Positions 35,000 to 44,171 of a stretch of DNA of 64,000 nt are shown piece by piece. The DNA comes from JBBQER01 sp052148155. Lineage in GTDB: Bacteria > Actinomycetota > Acidimicrobiia > IMCC26256 > PALSA-610. The stretch lies in assembly GCA_052148155.1 (NCBI GenBank), contig JBKQIY010000051.1, positions 1 through 64,000 of the forward strand. Reading direction: 5' to 3'. Under the pieces are notes generated by a model that was given only the letters and a program-made list of their open reading frames with translations, had not been told where the DNA came from and did no database searches. Positions within the stretch are counted from its first letter, which is position 1; every line of letters begins with the position of its first letter. The position numbers were made by a program, and so were the translations under genes.

Positions 35000-36112
35000 A
35001 TGAAACGCGGCGTCGTGGTGCTCGGGTCGACCGGTTCGGTCGGAACGCAGGCGCTTGATGTCATAGCACGGCACCCCGACGAGTACAGGGTCGTTGCCCT
35101 CGCGGCCGGCAAGAACGTCGAGCTGCTCGCCCAGCAAGCACGCAAGTTTGGGGTGTCCAGCGATCTCGCACGATCGTGTCTCGACGCGCCGCAAACGCTG
35201 GCCGACCTCGCCGCTCACCCCGACGCCGACGTCGTCCTCAACGCGGTCGTCGGCTTCGCGGGCTTGCCGGCGACGATCGGGGCGCTCGAAGCGGGGAAGC
35301 GACTCGCGCTCGCCAACAAGGAGAGCTTGATCGCGGCGGGTCCGATCGTGGCCAAGGCACGCGCGGCGGGCGGCGGCGAGATCGTGCCCGTCGACTCGGA
35401 GCACTCCGCGATCTGGCAGTGTCTGCGATCGGGGCGCCACAGCGAGGTCGCGCGCATCATCCTCACCGCGAGCGGCGGCCCGTTCCGCGGCCGTTCCCCC
35501 GCCGAGCTCGCGACGGTCACCCGCGCCGACGCCTTGCGTCATCCGACGTGGCAGATGGGGGCCAAGATCACCATCGACTCGTCGACCTTGATGAACAAAG
35601 GGCTCGAGGTCATCGAGGCCCATGAACTGTTCGGCGTCGACTTCGACCACATTGACGTGGTCGTGCATCCCCAATCGATCGTGCACGGAATGGTCGAGTT
35701 CCGCGACGGGGCCACGGTCGCGCAGCTCTCGACGCCGGACATGCGGCTCCCGATCGGGTTGGCTCTCGGGGCACCGGATCGGCTGCCGGAGGCGTTCGGC
35801 GCGATCGACTGGTCGACGCTGGGGACGCTCACGTTCGAGCCGCCCGACCCGACGACATTCCGTTGTCTCGCGCTCGCCTACGAGGCCGGGCGGGTCGGTG
35901 GGACCGCGCCGGCGGTGCTGAGCGCGGCGAACGAGATCGCGGTCGAAGCGTTCCTCGCCGAGCGCATCCCGTGGACCGGTATCGCCGAAATCGTTGAGGA
36001 AGTCCTGAACGCCGGGACCGGCAGCGCCGATGAGGTCGCCGACGTGCTGGCCGCCGACGAGGTCGCACGGGGACGGGCGCGGGCCTTGGCCGTACGAAGG
36101 AGCGTCGAGTGA
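35000..36112 (+). CDS. dxr: 1-deoxy-D-xylulose 5-phosphate reductoisomerase
   Basis: Second step of the MEP isoprenoid pathway, NADPH-dependent. 370 residues: GVVVLGSTGSVGTQALDVI (nucleotide fold), ALANKESLIAAGPIV, PVDSEHSAIWQCL, LTASGGPFRG, HPTWQMGAKITIDSSTLMNKGLEVIEAHELF, and VVHPQSIVHGMVEF. The stop overlaps the rseP GTG (GTGA). ispG, the sixth enzyme of the same pathway, lies downstream after rseP. Confidence 0.97.
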   Translation: MKRGVVVLGSTGSVGTQALDVIARHPDEYRVVALAAGKNVELLAQQARKFGVSSDLARSCLDAPQTLADLAAHPDADVVLNAVVGFAGLPATIGALEAGKRLALANKESLIAAGPIVAKARAAGGGEIVPVDSEHSAIWQCLRSGRHSEVARIILTASGGPFRGRSPAELATVTRADALRHPTWQMGAKITIDSSTLMNKGLEVIEAHELFGVDFDHIDVVVHPQSIVHGMVEFRDGATVAQLSTPDMRLPIGLALGAPDRLPEAFGAIDWSTLGTLTFEPPDPTTFRCLALAYEAGRVGGTAPAVLSAANEIAVEAFLAERIPWTGIAEIVEEVLNAGTGSADEVADVLAADEVARGRARALAVRRSVE

Positions 36113-37338
36113 GGGACCCGTTCGAGCAGGTCACCGTCCGAGGGCGCAAGGCGATCATGCTCACGCTCGCGGGTGCGCTGTTGCTGTTCGCGTACGCGCT
36201 CGTGTTCCCCACCCAGGTCGCCGTCATCGGCGTCGTGCTGACGTTGCCGCTGATCATCATGCTGCACGAGGCCGCCCACTTCGTCGCCGCGAAACGCTCC
36301 GGCATGAAGGTCACCGAGTTCTTCGTCGGATTCGGTCCGCGGATCTGGTCGTTCCGGCGCGGCGAGACCGAATACGGCATCAAGGCGGTCGTGCTCGGCG
36401 GATACTGCCGCATTGTCGGCATGACCAACCTTGAAGACGTTGCGCCCGAAGACGAGACGCGCGCGTATCGGTCGAAGGGCTATCTCGCCCGCGTCGTCGT
36501 CGCCGCGGCCGGCCCGGCCGTGCATTTCGTGATCGCGTTCGTGTTGATGTTCTCGTTGTTGTTCGTCGCCGGCGATCTGCGTCACGAGCAGGCGCTCACC
36601 AAACTGGATGCTGTCTCGTTGGGTGCGCAGCAGGCAGGTCTGAAGGCGGGTGACACACTCGTCTCCATCGACGGGACGCCGGTGCACCAATGGGATCAGG
36701 TCGCCGGTCTCATCCAACGTCACCACGCAGGTGATCGCGTCGCGATCGTCGTCGATCGTGGTTCGGCTCGCGTGGCGAAGGACGTCACCCTCGCCCGCCA
36801 CGTGTTCGACGGTCAGAGCGAGGTCGTCGCCGGAATCACCGCGACGGTCGCAGTGCCCCGGCCGTCGTTCGTGGCGTCGCTCACCATGGCTCCCGGTCAG
36901 GTGGTGTCGGTGGTGCACGAAGCTGTCGACGCGCTCGGACAGATCTTCTCGCCGTCGGGTATGACGAAGTATTTCCATGTCCTCGACGGGACCGATAAGA
37001 GCAAGGTCGACAACGAGCAACGGTTCCTGTCGCCGGTCGGATTCGCGCAGGTTGCCGCCCAAGCAGTGAGCGCAGGCTGGGTCGCGGTGGTCGGGCTCCT
37101 CCTCGTCATCAACGTGTTCCTCGGCCTGGTCAACCTCGTGCCGCTGTTGCCGTTCGACGGTGGCTACATCGCCATCGCGACCGCGGAGCAGGTCGCGTCG
37201 ATCGTGATGCGCCGTAAAGTCCGGGTCGACGCGGCCAAATTGATGCCGATTGCGGGTGCAGTGCTGGTCGTGCTGCTCTTCATCCTCGTGTCGTCGCTGT
37301 TCCTCGATATCACCCACCCGGTCGCCAACCCGTTCTGA
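36109..37338 (+). CDS. rseP: Site-2 intramembrane zinc metalloprotease (RseP family)
   Basis: 409 residues. First membrane helix with MLHEAAHF (H53, E54, H57) as zinc ligands, EFFVGFGPRIWSF and GIKAVVLGGYCRIVG next; one PDZ domain about residues 160-250 (AGLKAGDTLVSIDGTPV); then VNLVPLLPFDGGYI, the third zinc-ligand helix, and a final membrane helix. Cleaves membrane-anchored regulators such as anti-sigma factors within the bilayer. Normal place between dxr and ispG. Substrate unknown. Confidence 0.95.
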   Translation: MRDPFEQVTVRGRKAIMLTLAGALLLFAYALVFPTQVAVIGVVLTLPLIIMLHEAAHFVAAKRSGMKVTEFFVGFGPRIWSFRRGETEYGIKAVVLGGYCRIVGMTNLEDVAPEDETRAYRSKGYLARVVVAAAGPAVHFVIAFVLMFSLLFVAGDLRHEQALTKLDAVSLGAQQAGLKAGDTLVSIDGTPVHQWDQVAGLIQRHHAGDRVAIVVDRGSARVAKDVTLARHVFDGQSEVVAGITATVAVPRPSFVASLTMAPGQVVSVVHEAVDALGQIFSPSGMTKYFHVLDGTDKSKVDNEQRFLSPVGFAQVAAQAVSAGWVAVVGLLLVINVFLGLVNLVPLLPFDGGYIAIATAEQVASIVMRRKVRVDAAKLMPIAGAVLVVLLFILVSSLFLDITHPVANPF

Positions 37339-37485
37339 TGGGTTGAGGCCGCGACGAGCTGCAGGCATTCCGTGACCGGTGAGACAGGCCGGCCGTCCGG
37401 GACTGCGCGGCGGCGCGCCTCGACCCGATCGTGGAGATGTGGTGATGATCGGGTGAACAGTCTCATGTCGCTCCTCACCAAGACA

Positions 37486-37491
37486 TAGCCT
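37486..37491 (+). promoter_or_regulatory. -10 box (TAGCCT) placing ispG mRNA start at its GTG
   Basis: TAGCCT, then GGCGAC, then GTG 37498: the 6-nt gap predicts a leaderless transcript from the 159-bp gap after rseP. Confidence 0.45.
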
Positions 37492-37497
37492 GGCGAC

Positions 37498-38700
37498 GTG
37501 TACGAACGGCGAGCGACCCGTCAGGTGATGGTGGGCACGGTGCCTGTCGGCGGCGACGCACGCGTGTCGGTGCAGTCGATGACCACGACCAAAACCGCCG
37601 ATGTCGACGGCACGCTCGCGCAGATCTACGCGCTCGCGGCCGCCGGAGCCGACATTGTGCGCTGCACATGCAATGAAGAAGACGCGGCGCTCGGTCTCGC
37701 ACAGATCGTCCCCCGCTCGCCGGTCCCGATCGTCGCCGACATCCATTTCCAGTACAAGCTTGCGCTCGCCGCAATCGAAGCCGGGGTGCAGGCCCTTCGT
37801 CTCAATCCTGGCAATATCCGCAAGCCGGAACACATCAAGCTGGTGGCCCGCGAAGCCAAGGACCACGGACTGCCGATCCGGATCGGCGTCAATGCAGGTT
37901 CCCTCGATCCGGCAATGGCCGAACGTCACGGCGGCATCACACCCGAAGCGCTCGTCGCGTCAGCGATGCACGAACTCGACTTGTTCCGTGAAGTTGACTT
38001 CGACGACGTGAAGATCGCGGTGAAGGCATCGAACGTGCCGCTCATGATCGACGCCTACCGGCTGCTCTCCCAGACGACCGATCATCCCCTGCATCTCGGT
38101 GTGACCGAAGCGGGGCCGATGCCTCAAGGTTTGATCAAGTCGGTCGCGGGTATCGCGACGTTGCTCGCCGAAGGTATCGGCGACACGATCCGCTTCTCGT
38201 TGACCGCCGATCCGGTCGAGGAGGCGAAAGCCGGCAAGGTGCTGCTCGAATCGTTGGGGTTGCGCGAACGAAAAGGCCTCGACCTGATCGCGTGTCCGTC
38301 GTGCGGACGCGCCGAGGTTGACGTCATCGGAATTGCCGCGGCCGCGCAGGCCGCACTCGAAGAACGCAAGATTCCGCTGCAGGTCGCGGTGATGGGCTGC
38401 GTTGTGAACGGGCCGGGCGAGGCGCGCGAGGCCGACCTCGGGATCGCGGGCGGTCGCGGCAAAGGACACCTTTTCGTGAAGGGACACGTGGTACGCGTCG
38501 TTCCGGAAGCGGAGATGGTCGACGCGCTCGTCGACGAAGCCGAGCGCATCATGGCCGAAGGCATCGAAGCTCGGATCGCGGCGGCTGACGTGGGAGCGGC
38601 CGCGGAGGCCGAGGCAACTCGTGACGAACTGCTCCAGATTCAGGGCCGCGACGCGAACAACACCCACGATCGGGAAGCACGCATCCGTGAGATGACCTGA
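37498..38700 (+). CDS. ispG: 4-hydroxy-3-methylbut-2-enyl diphosphate synthase
   Basis: MEP-pathway iron-sulfur enzyme converting MEcPP to HMBPP. 400 residues: SVQSMTTTKTADVDGTLAQI, IVADIHFQYKLALAAI, LRLNPGNI, LHLGVTEAG, then the cluster ligands CPSCGR and MGCVVNGPGEA. The C-terminus has about 30 extra charged residues. GTG start is supported by promoter spacing. Confidence 0.97.
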   Translation: MYERRATRQVMVGTVPVGGDARVSVQSMTTTKTADVDGTLAQIYALAAAGADIVRCTCNEEDAALGLAQIVPRSPVPIVADIHFQYKLALAAIEAGVQALRLNPGNIRKPEHIKLVAREAKDHGLPIRIGVNAGSLDPAMAERHGGITPEALVASAMHELDLFREVDFDDVKIAVKASNVPLMIDAYRLLSQTTDHPLHLGVTEAGPMPQGLIKSVAGIATLLAEGIGDTIRFSLTADPVEEAKAGKVLLESLGLRERKGLDLIACPSCGRAEVDVIGIAAAAQAALEERKIPLQVAVMGCVVNGPGEAREADLGIAGGRGKGHLFVKGHVVRVVPEAEMVDALVDEAERIMAEGIEARIAAADVGAAAEAEATRDELLQIQGRDANNTHDREARIREMT

Positions 38701-38724
38701 CGATGAAGGCACACCTCACCGCCG

Positions 38725-38730
38725 TACTCT
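38725..38730 (+). promoter_or_regulatory. -10 box (TACTCT) ahead of the molybdopterin oxidoreductase gene
   Basis: TACTCT, then GAAGGG, then GTG 38737, a 6-nt gap. The GAAGGG could act as a very close ribosome site, but the spacing matches other leaderless starts here. Confidence 0.4.
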
Positions 38731-38736
38731 GAAGGG

Positions 38737-39447
38737 GTGACCGAACCGGAACGTGGGACGCCTGTCGGCCGGCGAGTGTTCCTCGGACTGGTCGGGTTAG
38801 GCGCGGCGGGAGTCGTCGTCGGCGCGAAGGTGCAGGACTGGCTCGAGCAGGTGATGGCCCCGATCGAGGCCAAGGACTTCACCGGGATCACGTCGCTGCT
38901 CCCGTTCGGGAACTACCGCTTCTATTCGATCACGGGTGACTTCCCCCATCGTGCCCGCGACAAGTACACGCTGCAGGTGGGGGGACTCGTGAACGAGCCG
39001 TTCACGATCTCGTACGCGGAACTCACCGCGATGCCTTCGGTGACGTTGAAGCGCGACTTTCAGTGCGTCACGGGCTGGCGGGTTCCCGATCAGCACTGGA
39101 CCGGCGTCGTGCTGTCGAGGCTGTTGGACCGCGCCGGCGTCAAGCCAGAAGCGACCGCGTTGCGGTTCGTGTCGTTCGACGGCGAATACACCGAGAGTCT
39201 GACGCTCTCCCAGGCACGCCGGCCCGACGTGATGGTCGCCTACGAGCTTGAAGGCAAGCCGCTCTCCACCGACCACGGCGGCCCCGCTCGTCTGTACGTC
39301 GCGCCGATGTATGGATACAAGTCGTGCAAGTGGCTGCAGAGCATCGAGCTCACCGCCGAAGTCGAACCGGGCTACTGGGAGCAAAACGGTTACGCCGTCA
39401 ACGGTTGGGTCGGCCACAGCAACGGGCGGGACGACGCGCCGACATGA
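38737..39447 (+). CDS. Molybdopterin-dependent oxidoreductase, sulfite oxidase fold
   Basis: 236 residues. The N-terminus GRRVFLGLVGLGAAGVVVGA resembles a twin-arginine signal or anchor. The body shows the oxidoreductase molybdopterin-binding domain: LQVGGLVNEPFTISYAEL, RDFQCVTGWRVPDQHWTGV with the molybdenum-ligand cysteine, FDGEYTESLTL and PARLYVAPMYGYKSCKWLQSIEL. The size suits MsrP/YedY-like single-domain enzymes, which reduce or oxidise small substrates outside the membrane. The next gene, a cytochrome b, overlaps by 4 bp and is the probable electron partner. Substrate not assignable. Confidence 0.88.
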   Translation: MTEPERGTPVGRRVFLGLVGLGAAGVVVGAKVQDWLEQVMAPIEAKDFTGITSLLPFGNYRFYSITGDFPHRARDKYTLQVGGLVNEPFTISYAELTAMPSVTLKRDFQCVTGWRVPDQHWTGVVLSRLLDRAGVKPEATALRFVSFDGEYTESLTLSQARRPDVMVAYELEGKPLSTDHGGPARLYVAPMYGYKSCKWLQSIELTAEVEPGYWEQNGYAVNGWVGHSNGRDDAPT

Positions 39448-40229
39448 GTCAGGTCCACACCGTTCCGACGGCCTCGGCGCCGCAGCAGCTTCCCCGGTTC
39501 GATCGGGTGGAGCGGTATGCGCACTGGTGTACCGCGACCCTTATGTTGATCCTGCTGTTCACCGGGTTCAGCTTGTACGCCGGACCGCTGTCGCAGTTGG
39601 TCGGCCGGCGCCTGTTGGTGCGCACCGTGCACCTCTACGCGGGGCTCCTGCTGCCGATTCCGGTGCTCGTCGCCATCTCGCTGCGGGCCGGTGGACAGCT
39701 GCGAGAGGACCTCGGTCGTTTGAACCGCTGGACGCGCGATGACCGCGGGTGGTGGTCGAAACGGCGGCGTGCGAATGTGCGGCTCGGAAAGTTCAATCCC
39801 GGACAGAAGCTCAACGCGACGTTCATCGGTGCCGCGATGGCCGTGATGTTGATGAGCGGATCGATCTTGAAGTGGTACGGCCCGTTCTCCGACTCGTGGC
39901 GTCAAGGTGCGACCTTCGTGCACGACTGGTTCGCGATCGGCTTGCTGTTCGCGATCATTGGTCACATCACGCTTGCGTTTCGCGATCCGGACGCGCTCAA
40001 CGGCATGTTGCACGGTTGGGTCAAGCCCGGTTGGGCAAAGTTGCACCGGCCCCGGTGGTATGCGGAGATGGTCGGCTTAGACGACGGCGGCGCGTCCGAC
40101 ACGGTCCGCGACGTTGGTGCACGCGCCGCGCAGAACACGTCCGAACCCGGGCTGAGCGCACGCGAGGTGTCCGTCGTCGATCCGGTGCACGGTCGCGCCG
40201 GAGATGGCGTCGACAAGCGCGAGTTGTAG
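39444..40229 (+). CDS. Cytochrome b561-type membrane subunit
   Basis: 261 residues, about four membrane helices with candidate haem histidines in RVERYAHWCTATLML, RTVHLYAGLLLPIPVLVAI, FVHDWFAIGLLFAIIGHITLAF. It resembles formate-dehydrogenase gamma or b561 subunits that pass electrons between quinone and a periplasmic enzyme, here presumably the upstream molybdoprotein (ATGA overlap). After WYAEMVG (about residue 211) the remaining 50 residues have antisense-like composition and run 153 bp into the convergent hydrolase gene; they may not be conserved. Confidence 0.85.
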   Translation: MSQVHTVPTASAPQQLPRFDRVERYAHWCTATLMLILLFTGFSLYAGPLSQLVGRRLLVRTVHLYAGLLLPIPVLVAISLRAGGQLREDLGRLNRWTRDDRGWWSKRRRANVRLGKFNPGQKLNATFIGAAMAVMLMSGSILKWYGPFSDSWRQGATFVHDWFAIGLLFAIIGHITLAFRDPDALNGMLHGWVKPGWAKLHRPRWYAEMVGLDDGGASDTVRDVGARAAQNTSEPGLSAREVSVVDPVHGRAGDGVDKREL

Positions 40230-40982
40230 CTCGGGCCGTACCGCGCGGTCGCGGGTGGTGCACACGACCGAAGTCGGGACGTCGACCTGGTCGATCCAGC
40301 GGTTGGCGTTGTAGGTGCCGATCGAATGGCCGGCCTCGACGATTGAACGCCAATCGTGGCGTCGCATCTCATCGGCGATCCACTGTGGGAGTCGCGACTG
40401 GCGTACCCCCCATGCCGGCAGTGACGGCACCGCAAGCGTCAATGTTGCGACGCGCGCTGCGGTGACTGCGCTCAGCATCGCGGACTGGTAGGAGATCCGA
40501 GAATGCCGGTTCGGCATGAATCCGGCCGACGTCGCGCACAACACGAGCCCCGACACGAGGTCGCGGTGACGTCTCCACAGCAGCTGCGCGATCGGTCCGC
40601 CCATCGAATATCCCACGACGATCACCGGTCCGGTTCCGAGTTCGAGGAGCGTGGCTGCGCAGTCGTCGGCGCAGTCGGCCAGCCGGAACACCCGCCGCGA
40701 GCGGATCCCTTGCCCGTGGCCGCGCAGGTCGGGCGCGACGACCCGGAACCGGTCGCCGAGGGTGTCGAAGGCCCGGAACCAGTTCAGTCCGCCGGTCGCG
40801 ACCCAGCCGTGCAGGAGCAGCACGGTCGGCGCGCCTTTCGGGCCGGGAACCTCGCGGATGAACGTCGTACCCCGACGGGCCAGCTGGATGCGGCGACCGG
40901 GCGCGAAGATCGGGTCAGGTCCGCCGGCCGTCGCGCGTCCAATCGCGGCAGCATCGACGGTGAGCGGGCGACTCGGGCCCAT
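40077..40982 (-). CDS. Alpha/beta hydrolase
   Basis: 301 residues. APTVLLLHGWVATGGLNWF holds the oxyanion HGW, DLRGHGQG follows, and the nucleophile elbow is VVGYSMGGPIA with serine. The acid is likely in TTRDRAVRP and the histidine in IDDGHLACAQP. Substrate unknown; could be an esterase or lipase-like enzyme. The ATG at 40982 is chosen over one at 41009 because AGGAGGA lies 7 bp upstream. Its 3' end overlaps the cytochrome b gene tail by 153 bp. Confidence 0.88.
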   Translation of the reverse strand: MGPSRPLTVDAAAIGRATAGGPDPIFAPGRRIQLARRGTTFIREVPGPKGAPTVLLLHGWVATGGLNWFRAFDTLGDRFRVVAPDLRGHGQGIRSRRVFRLADCADDCAATLLELGTGPVIVVGYSMGGPIAQLLWRRHRDLVSGLVLCATSAGFMPNRHSRISYQSAMLSAVTAARVATLTLAVPSLPAWGVRQSRLPQWIADEMRRHDWRSIVEAGHSIGTYNANRWIDQVDVPTSVVCTTRDRAVRPELQLALVDAISGATVHRIDDGHLACAQPGFGRVLRGACTNVADRVGRAAVV

Positions 40983-41066
40983 CGGTCGGTCCTCCTGGAG
41001 TCGACGCATCCGTGCATCGCTCTCAAGATGCTGACACAGATATCAGCGTTCGGGAACCCTTTGATG

Positions 41067-41828
41067 TTAGTTCCGCTCGAACCAGAAACAGTCGACCCGG
41101 TAGGGCACGGCCAGTTCGGTGTGTCCTTGGACGTCGGGGTGGCCGGCCAGCACCGCCCGGACCTCGTCGAGCACGGCGGCCCGTTCGTCGCCGGGGAGTA
41201 CCGCGACGTGGCTGACCGAAGCGACCCGCTGGACCATGGCTTCGGGGGTCGTTGCCTGAACGTGGCGGAACTGGGCCGAGTGCAGGGCGCCGAACCCGGG
41301 CAGCGCACGGAACGCGCGGTCGCTCCAATCGTCGTGATTCCGCCAAGGCGCACGCTTTTCGACGCGATCCATGATCGTCCATATCTCGTCGACCCACGCG
41401 ACGCTGCGATCGCGGGCGTTCCATACCAGGCCGACTCGACCCCCGCCGCGCACGGTCCGTGCCAGCTCTGCGATTGCACGATCGTGGTCGAACCAATGGA
41501 AGGCTTGCGCGACGGTCACCGCGTCGATCGATCCGTCGCGGAACGCGAGTTGCTCGGCTGTGGTTGCGACGACCGGGACGTCGGGCACGAAGGTGCGGAA
41601 CGTCGCACGCATGCCGGCGACGGGCTCGGCCGCGACCAGGTCCGCGCCGGTGGACGTGAGGAGCCGGGTGAGCTTGCCGGTCCCGGCCGCGAGGTCGACG
41701 ACGTGATGTCCAGGTCCGATGCGGAGATGCTCGACGAGCCACGCGACGGCGTCGTGCGGATACGAGGGCCGGGCCGCTTCGTAGTCGGCTGGATTGGAGA
41801 ACCCGACAGCCGCGACCTCGTGCACCAT
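41067..41828 (-). CDS. SAM-dependent methyltransferase, class I
   Basis: 253 residues. FSNPADYEAARPSYPHDAVAWL, motif I VVDLAAGTGKLTRLL, AAEPVAGMRATF, then QAFHWFDHDRAIAELARTVRGGG, the Methyltransf_11 layout. These often methylate small molecules or lipids; the acceptor is unknown. ATG 41828 is the first start giving the whole motif. It is downstream of cysN on the same strand, separated by 161 bp. Confidence 0.87.
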   Translation of the reverse strand: MVHEVAAVGFSNPADYEAARPSYPHDAVAWLVEHLRIGPGHHVVDLAAGTGKLTRLLTSTGADLVAAEPVAGMRATFRTFVPDVPVVATTAEQLAFRDGSIDAVTVAQAFHWFDHDRAIAELARTVRGGGRVGLVWNARDRSVAWVDEIWTIMDRVEKRAPWRNHDDWSDRAFRALPGFGALHSAQFRHVQATTPEAMVQRVASVSHVAVLPGDERAAVLDEVRAVLAGHPDVQGHTELAVPYRVDCFWFERN

Positions 41829-41989
41829 GGGCCCATTCTCGCGTGCGCAGCGACGAGCGCGCATGCCGACCGCAGCGGTGTCACCAAAGCGGATGGCGGC
41901 CAGGGTCGGGTATCGGTGTCGTTGGGGCTTGGTACCAACACCCCAATGTTGTCGGTCGGGCCGGCGCGGGCGGGGTCGCCGAGCCGTGA

Positions 41990-43234
41990 CTAGACGATCA
42001 TGCCGGCGGCGACGGTGTCGTTGCTTGCTTCGTCCACGAGGATGAACGAGCCAGTTTCGCGGTTGCGGCGGTACTCGTCGGACAGCAGCGGCTGGGTCGT
42101 TCGCAACGTGACCCGGCCGATCTCGTTCAGTGAGAGCGAGTTCGCGGTCTCGTCGCGGTGCAACGTGTTCACGTCGAGTCGGTATTGGAGGTCTTTGACG
42201 AGTGCCCGCGCCCATCGGCTCGTGTGTTTCACGGCGTACTTAGCGCCGGGGGTCAAGGTGGCGCGTTCGCTGAACCAGCAGATCATCGCGTCGACGTCCT
42301 GGCTCACCCGCGGACGGTTGTTGAGGCGGCAGATCATGTCGCCTCGGCTCACGTCGAGGTCGTCGGCAAGCCGGATCGTCACCGACATGGGCGGCACTGC
42401 TTCGTCGACCGGGCCGTCGGCAGTGTCGATGGCGGCGATGGTCGACGTGAAGCCCGACGGGAGTACCACGACTTCGTCTCCCGGCTTGTACGTGCCGCTT
42501 TGGATCTGACCCGCGTAGCCGCGGTAGTCGTGGAACGCGTCGTCGCGGGGTCGGATCACGTACTGCACTGCGAAGCGGCAGTCGATCAGGTTGCGGTCAG
42601 AGCCGATGTGCACCTCTTCGAGGTGATGCAAAAGACTGGTTCCCTCATACCAGGGCGTGTTGTCGGAGCGGTCCACGACGTTGTCGCCGCGCAATGCCGA
42701 CATCGGAATGAACGCGAGGTCGTGCACGTCGAGTTTGGTCGCGAAGTCGCGGAACTCGTTCTTGATGCGCTCGAAGACGGCCTGGTCGTAGTCGACGAGG
42801 TCCATCTTGTTCACGCACAGCACGAGGTGCGGGACGCCGAGGAGGGAAGCGAGGAACGCGTGCCGCCGGGACTGTTCGAGGATGCCGTTCCGAGCGTCGA
42901 TCAGGATCAGCGCGAGGTTCGCGGTCGACGCACCGGTGATCATATTGCGCGTGTACTGGATGTGGCCGGGCGTGTCGGCGATGATGAATTTGCGTTTGGG
43001 GGTCGCGAAATAGCGGTAGGCGACGTCGATGGTGATGCCCTGCTCGCGTTCGGCGCGCAAGCCGTCGGTGAGCAGCGCCAGGTTCATTTCTTGTTCGCCG
43101 CGCAATCGCGACGTGTGCTCGAGCGCGTCGAGTGTGTCTTCGAAGATCTGTTTCGAGTCGTAGAGCAGTCGCCCGATGAGCGTGCTCTTGCCGTCGTCGA
43201 CTGAGCCGGCCGTCGCGAAGCGGAGGAGCTCCAT
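41990..43234 (-). CDS. cysN: Sulfate adenylyltransferase subunit 1 (GTPase)
   Basis: GTP-hydrolysing subunit that drives APS formation with CysD. 414 residues, EF-Tu-like: ATAGSVDDGKSTLIGRLLYDSKQ, GITIDVAYRYFATPKRKFIIADTPGH, CVNKMDLVDYD, then beta-barrel domains ending SFILVDEASNDTVAAGMIV. There is no C-terminal APS kinase (CysC) domain, consistent with a direct APS reductase upstream. ATG 43234 has GGAG upstream and lies 1 bp after the cysD stop. Confidence 0.96.
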   Translation of the reverse strand: MELLRFATAGSVDDGKSTLIGRLLYDSKQIFEDTLDALEHTSRLRGEQEMNLALLTDGLRAEREQGITIDVAYRYFATPKRKFIIADTPGHIQYTRNMITGASTANLALILIDARNGILEQSRRHAFLASLLGVPHLVLCVNKMDLVDYDQAVFERIKNEFRDFATKLDVHDLAFIPMSALRGDNVVDRSDNTPWYEGTSLLHHLEEVHIGSDRNLIDCRFAVQYVIRPRDDAFHDYRGYAGQIQSGTYKPGDEVVVLPSGFTSTIAAIDTADGPVDEAVPPMSVTIRLADDLDVSRGDMICRLNNRPRVSQDVDAMICWFSERATLTPGAKYAVKHTSRWARALVKDLQYRLDVNTLHRDETANSLSLNEIGRVTLRTTQPLLSDEYRRNRETGSFILVDEASNDTVAAGMIV

Positions 43235-43235
43235 G

Positions 43236-44141
43236 TTAGAAGTAGCCCTCCCGTTTCCTGTCCTCCATCGCGGCTTCGGAGAAGCGGTCATCGGCTCGGG
43301 TCGCGCCGCGCTCGGTGATGCGCGCAGTCGCGACCTCGTCGATCACTTCGCCGATCGTGGTCGCGCCCGACTCGACTGCTGCGGTGCAGGTCGCGTCGCC
43401 GACGGTGCGGTAGCGCACGGCCTCGTCGAACACCTCGGCGCCTTCGTCGGCGGCGAGGAATTCGGTGACCGCCATCAGCATGCCGTCGCGCCGGAATACT
43501 GGTCGACGATGAGAGAAGTAGATCGAGGGCAGCTCGATCGCTTCGACCTCGATGTACTGCCAGATATCGAGTTCGGTCCAGTTCGACAGCGGGAACACGC
43601 GAATGTGTTCGCCTCGATTGTGCCGCCCGTTGTACAGGTTCCACAGCTCCGGACGTTGGTTCTTGGGGTCCCATTGGCCGAACTCGTCTCGGAACGAGAA
43701 GAACCGCTCTTTGGCACGCGCTTTCTCCTCGTCGCGGCGGGCGCCGCCCATCACTGCGTCGAACCCGTGTTCCTCAATCGCGTCGAGCAGCGTTGTGGTC
43801 TGCAGGCGGTTGCGGGACGCGCCGGGCCGTGTGTCCTCGACGACCCGACCTTGGTCGATCGAGTCCTGCACCGACGCGACGATCAGGCGAGCTCCGAGCT
43901 TTTCGACCGCGGAGTCGCGGAAGCTGATCACTTCGGGAAAGTTGTGCCCGGTGTCGACGTGCATGACCGGGAACGGCAACTTCGCAGGCCAGAACGCCTT
44001 CGCCGCGGTGTGCGCCATGACGACGCTGTCCTTGCCGCCCGAGAACAGCAGCACCGGACGCTCGAATTCGGCCGCGACCTCTCGGAGGAGATGGATCGAT
44101 TCGGCTTCGAGCGCCGACAGGTGTGAAGCGATCCGCCGCAT
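43236..44141 (-). CDS. cysD: Sulfate adenylyltransferase subunit 2
   Basis: Forms APS from sulfate and ATP. 301 residues: LSALEAESIHLLREVAAEFERPVLLFSGGKDSVVMAHTA (PP-loop SGGKDS), PVMHVDTGHNFPEVISFRD, VMGGARRDEEKARAKERFFSFRD, FPLSNWTELDIWQYI. Follows cysH by 30 bp and is followed at once by cysN. Confidence 0.97.
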   Translation of the reverse strand: MRRIASHLSALEAESIHLLREVAAEFERPVLLFSGGKDSVVMAHTAAKAFWPAKLPFPVMHVDTGHNFPEVISFRDSAVEKLGARLIVASVQDSIDQGRVVEDTRPGASRNRLQTTTLLDAIEEHGFDAVMGGARRDEEKARAKERFFSFRDEFGQWDPKNQRPELWNLYNGRHNRGEHIRVFPLSNWTELDIWQYIEVEAIELPSIYFSHRRPVFRRDGMLMAVTEFLAADEGAEVFDEAVRYRTVGDATCTAAVESGATTIGEVIDEVATARITERGATRADDRFSEAAMEDRKREGYF

Positions 44142-44171
44142 GCGATTGTTTCGGCCGTCGGGTCGTTCGGG

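Noticed and set aside
35878..37929. 683-residue minus-strand open frame opposite dxr, rseP and ispG
   Set aside because: It spans three well-identified genes on the other strand and has His/Asp/Arg-rich shadow composition.
40503..41993. 496-residue plus-strand open frame opposite the hydrolase and methyltransferase
   Set aside because: Both minus-strand genes have full family motifs and a good ribosome site for the hydrolase; the plus frame has none.
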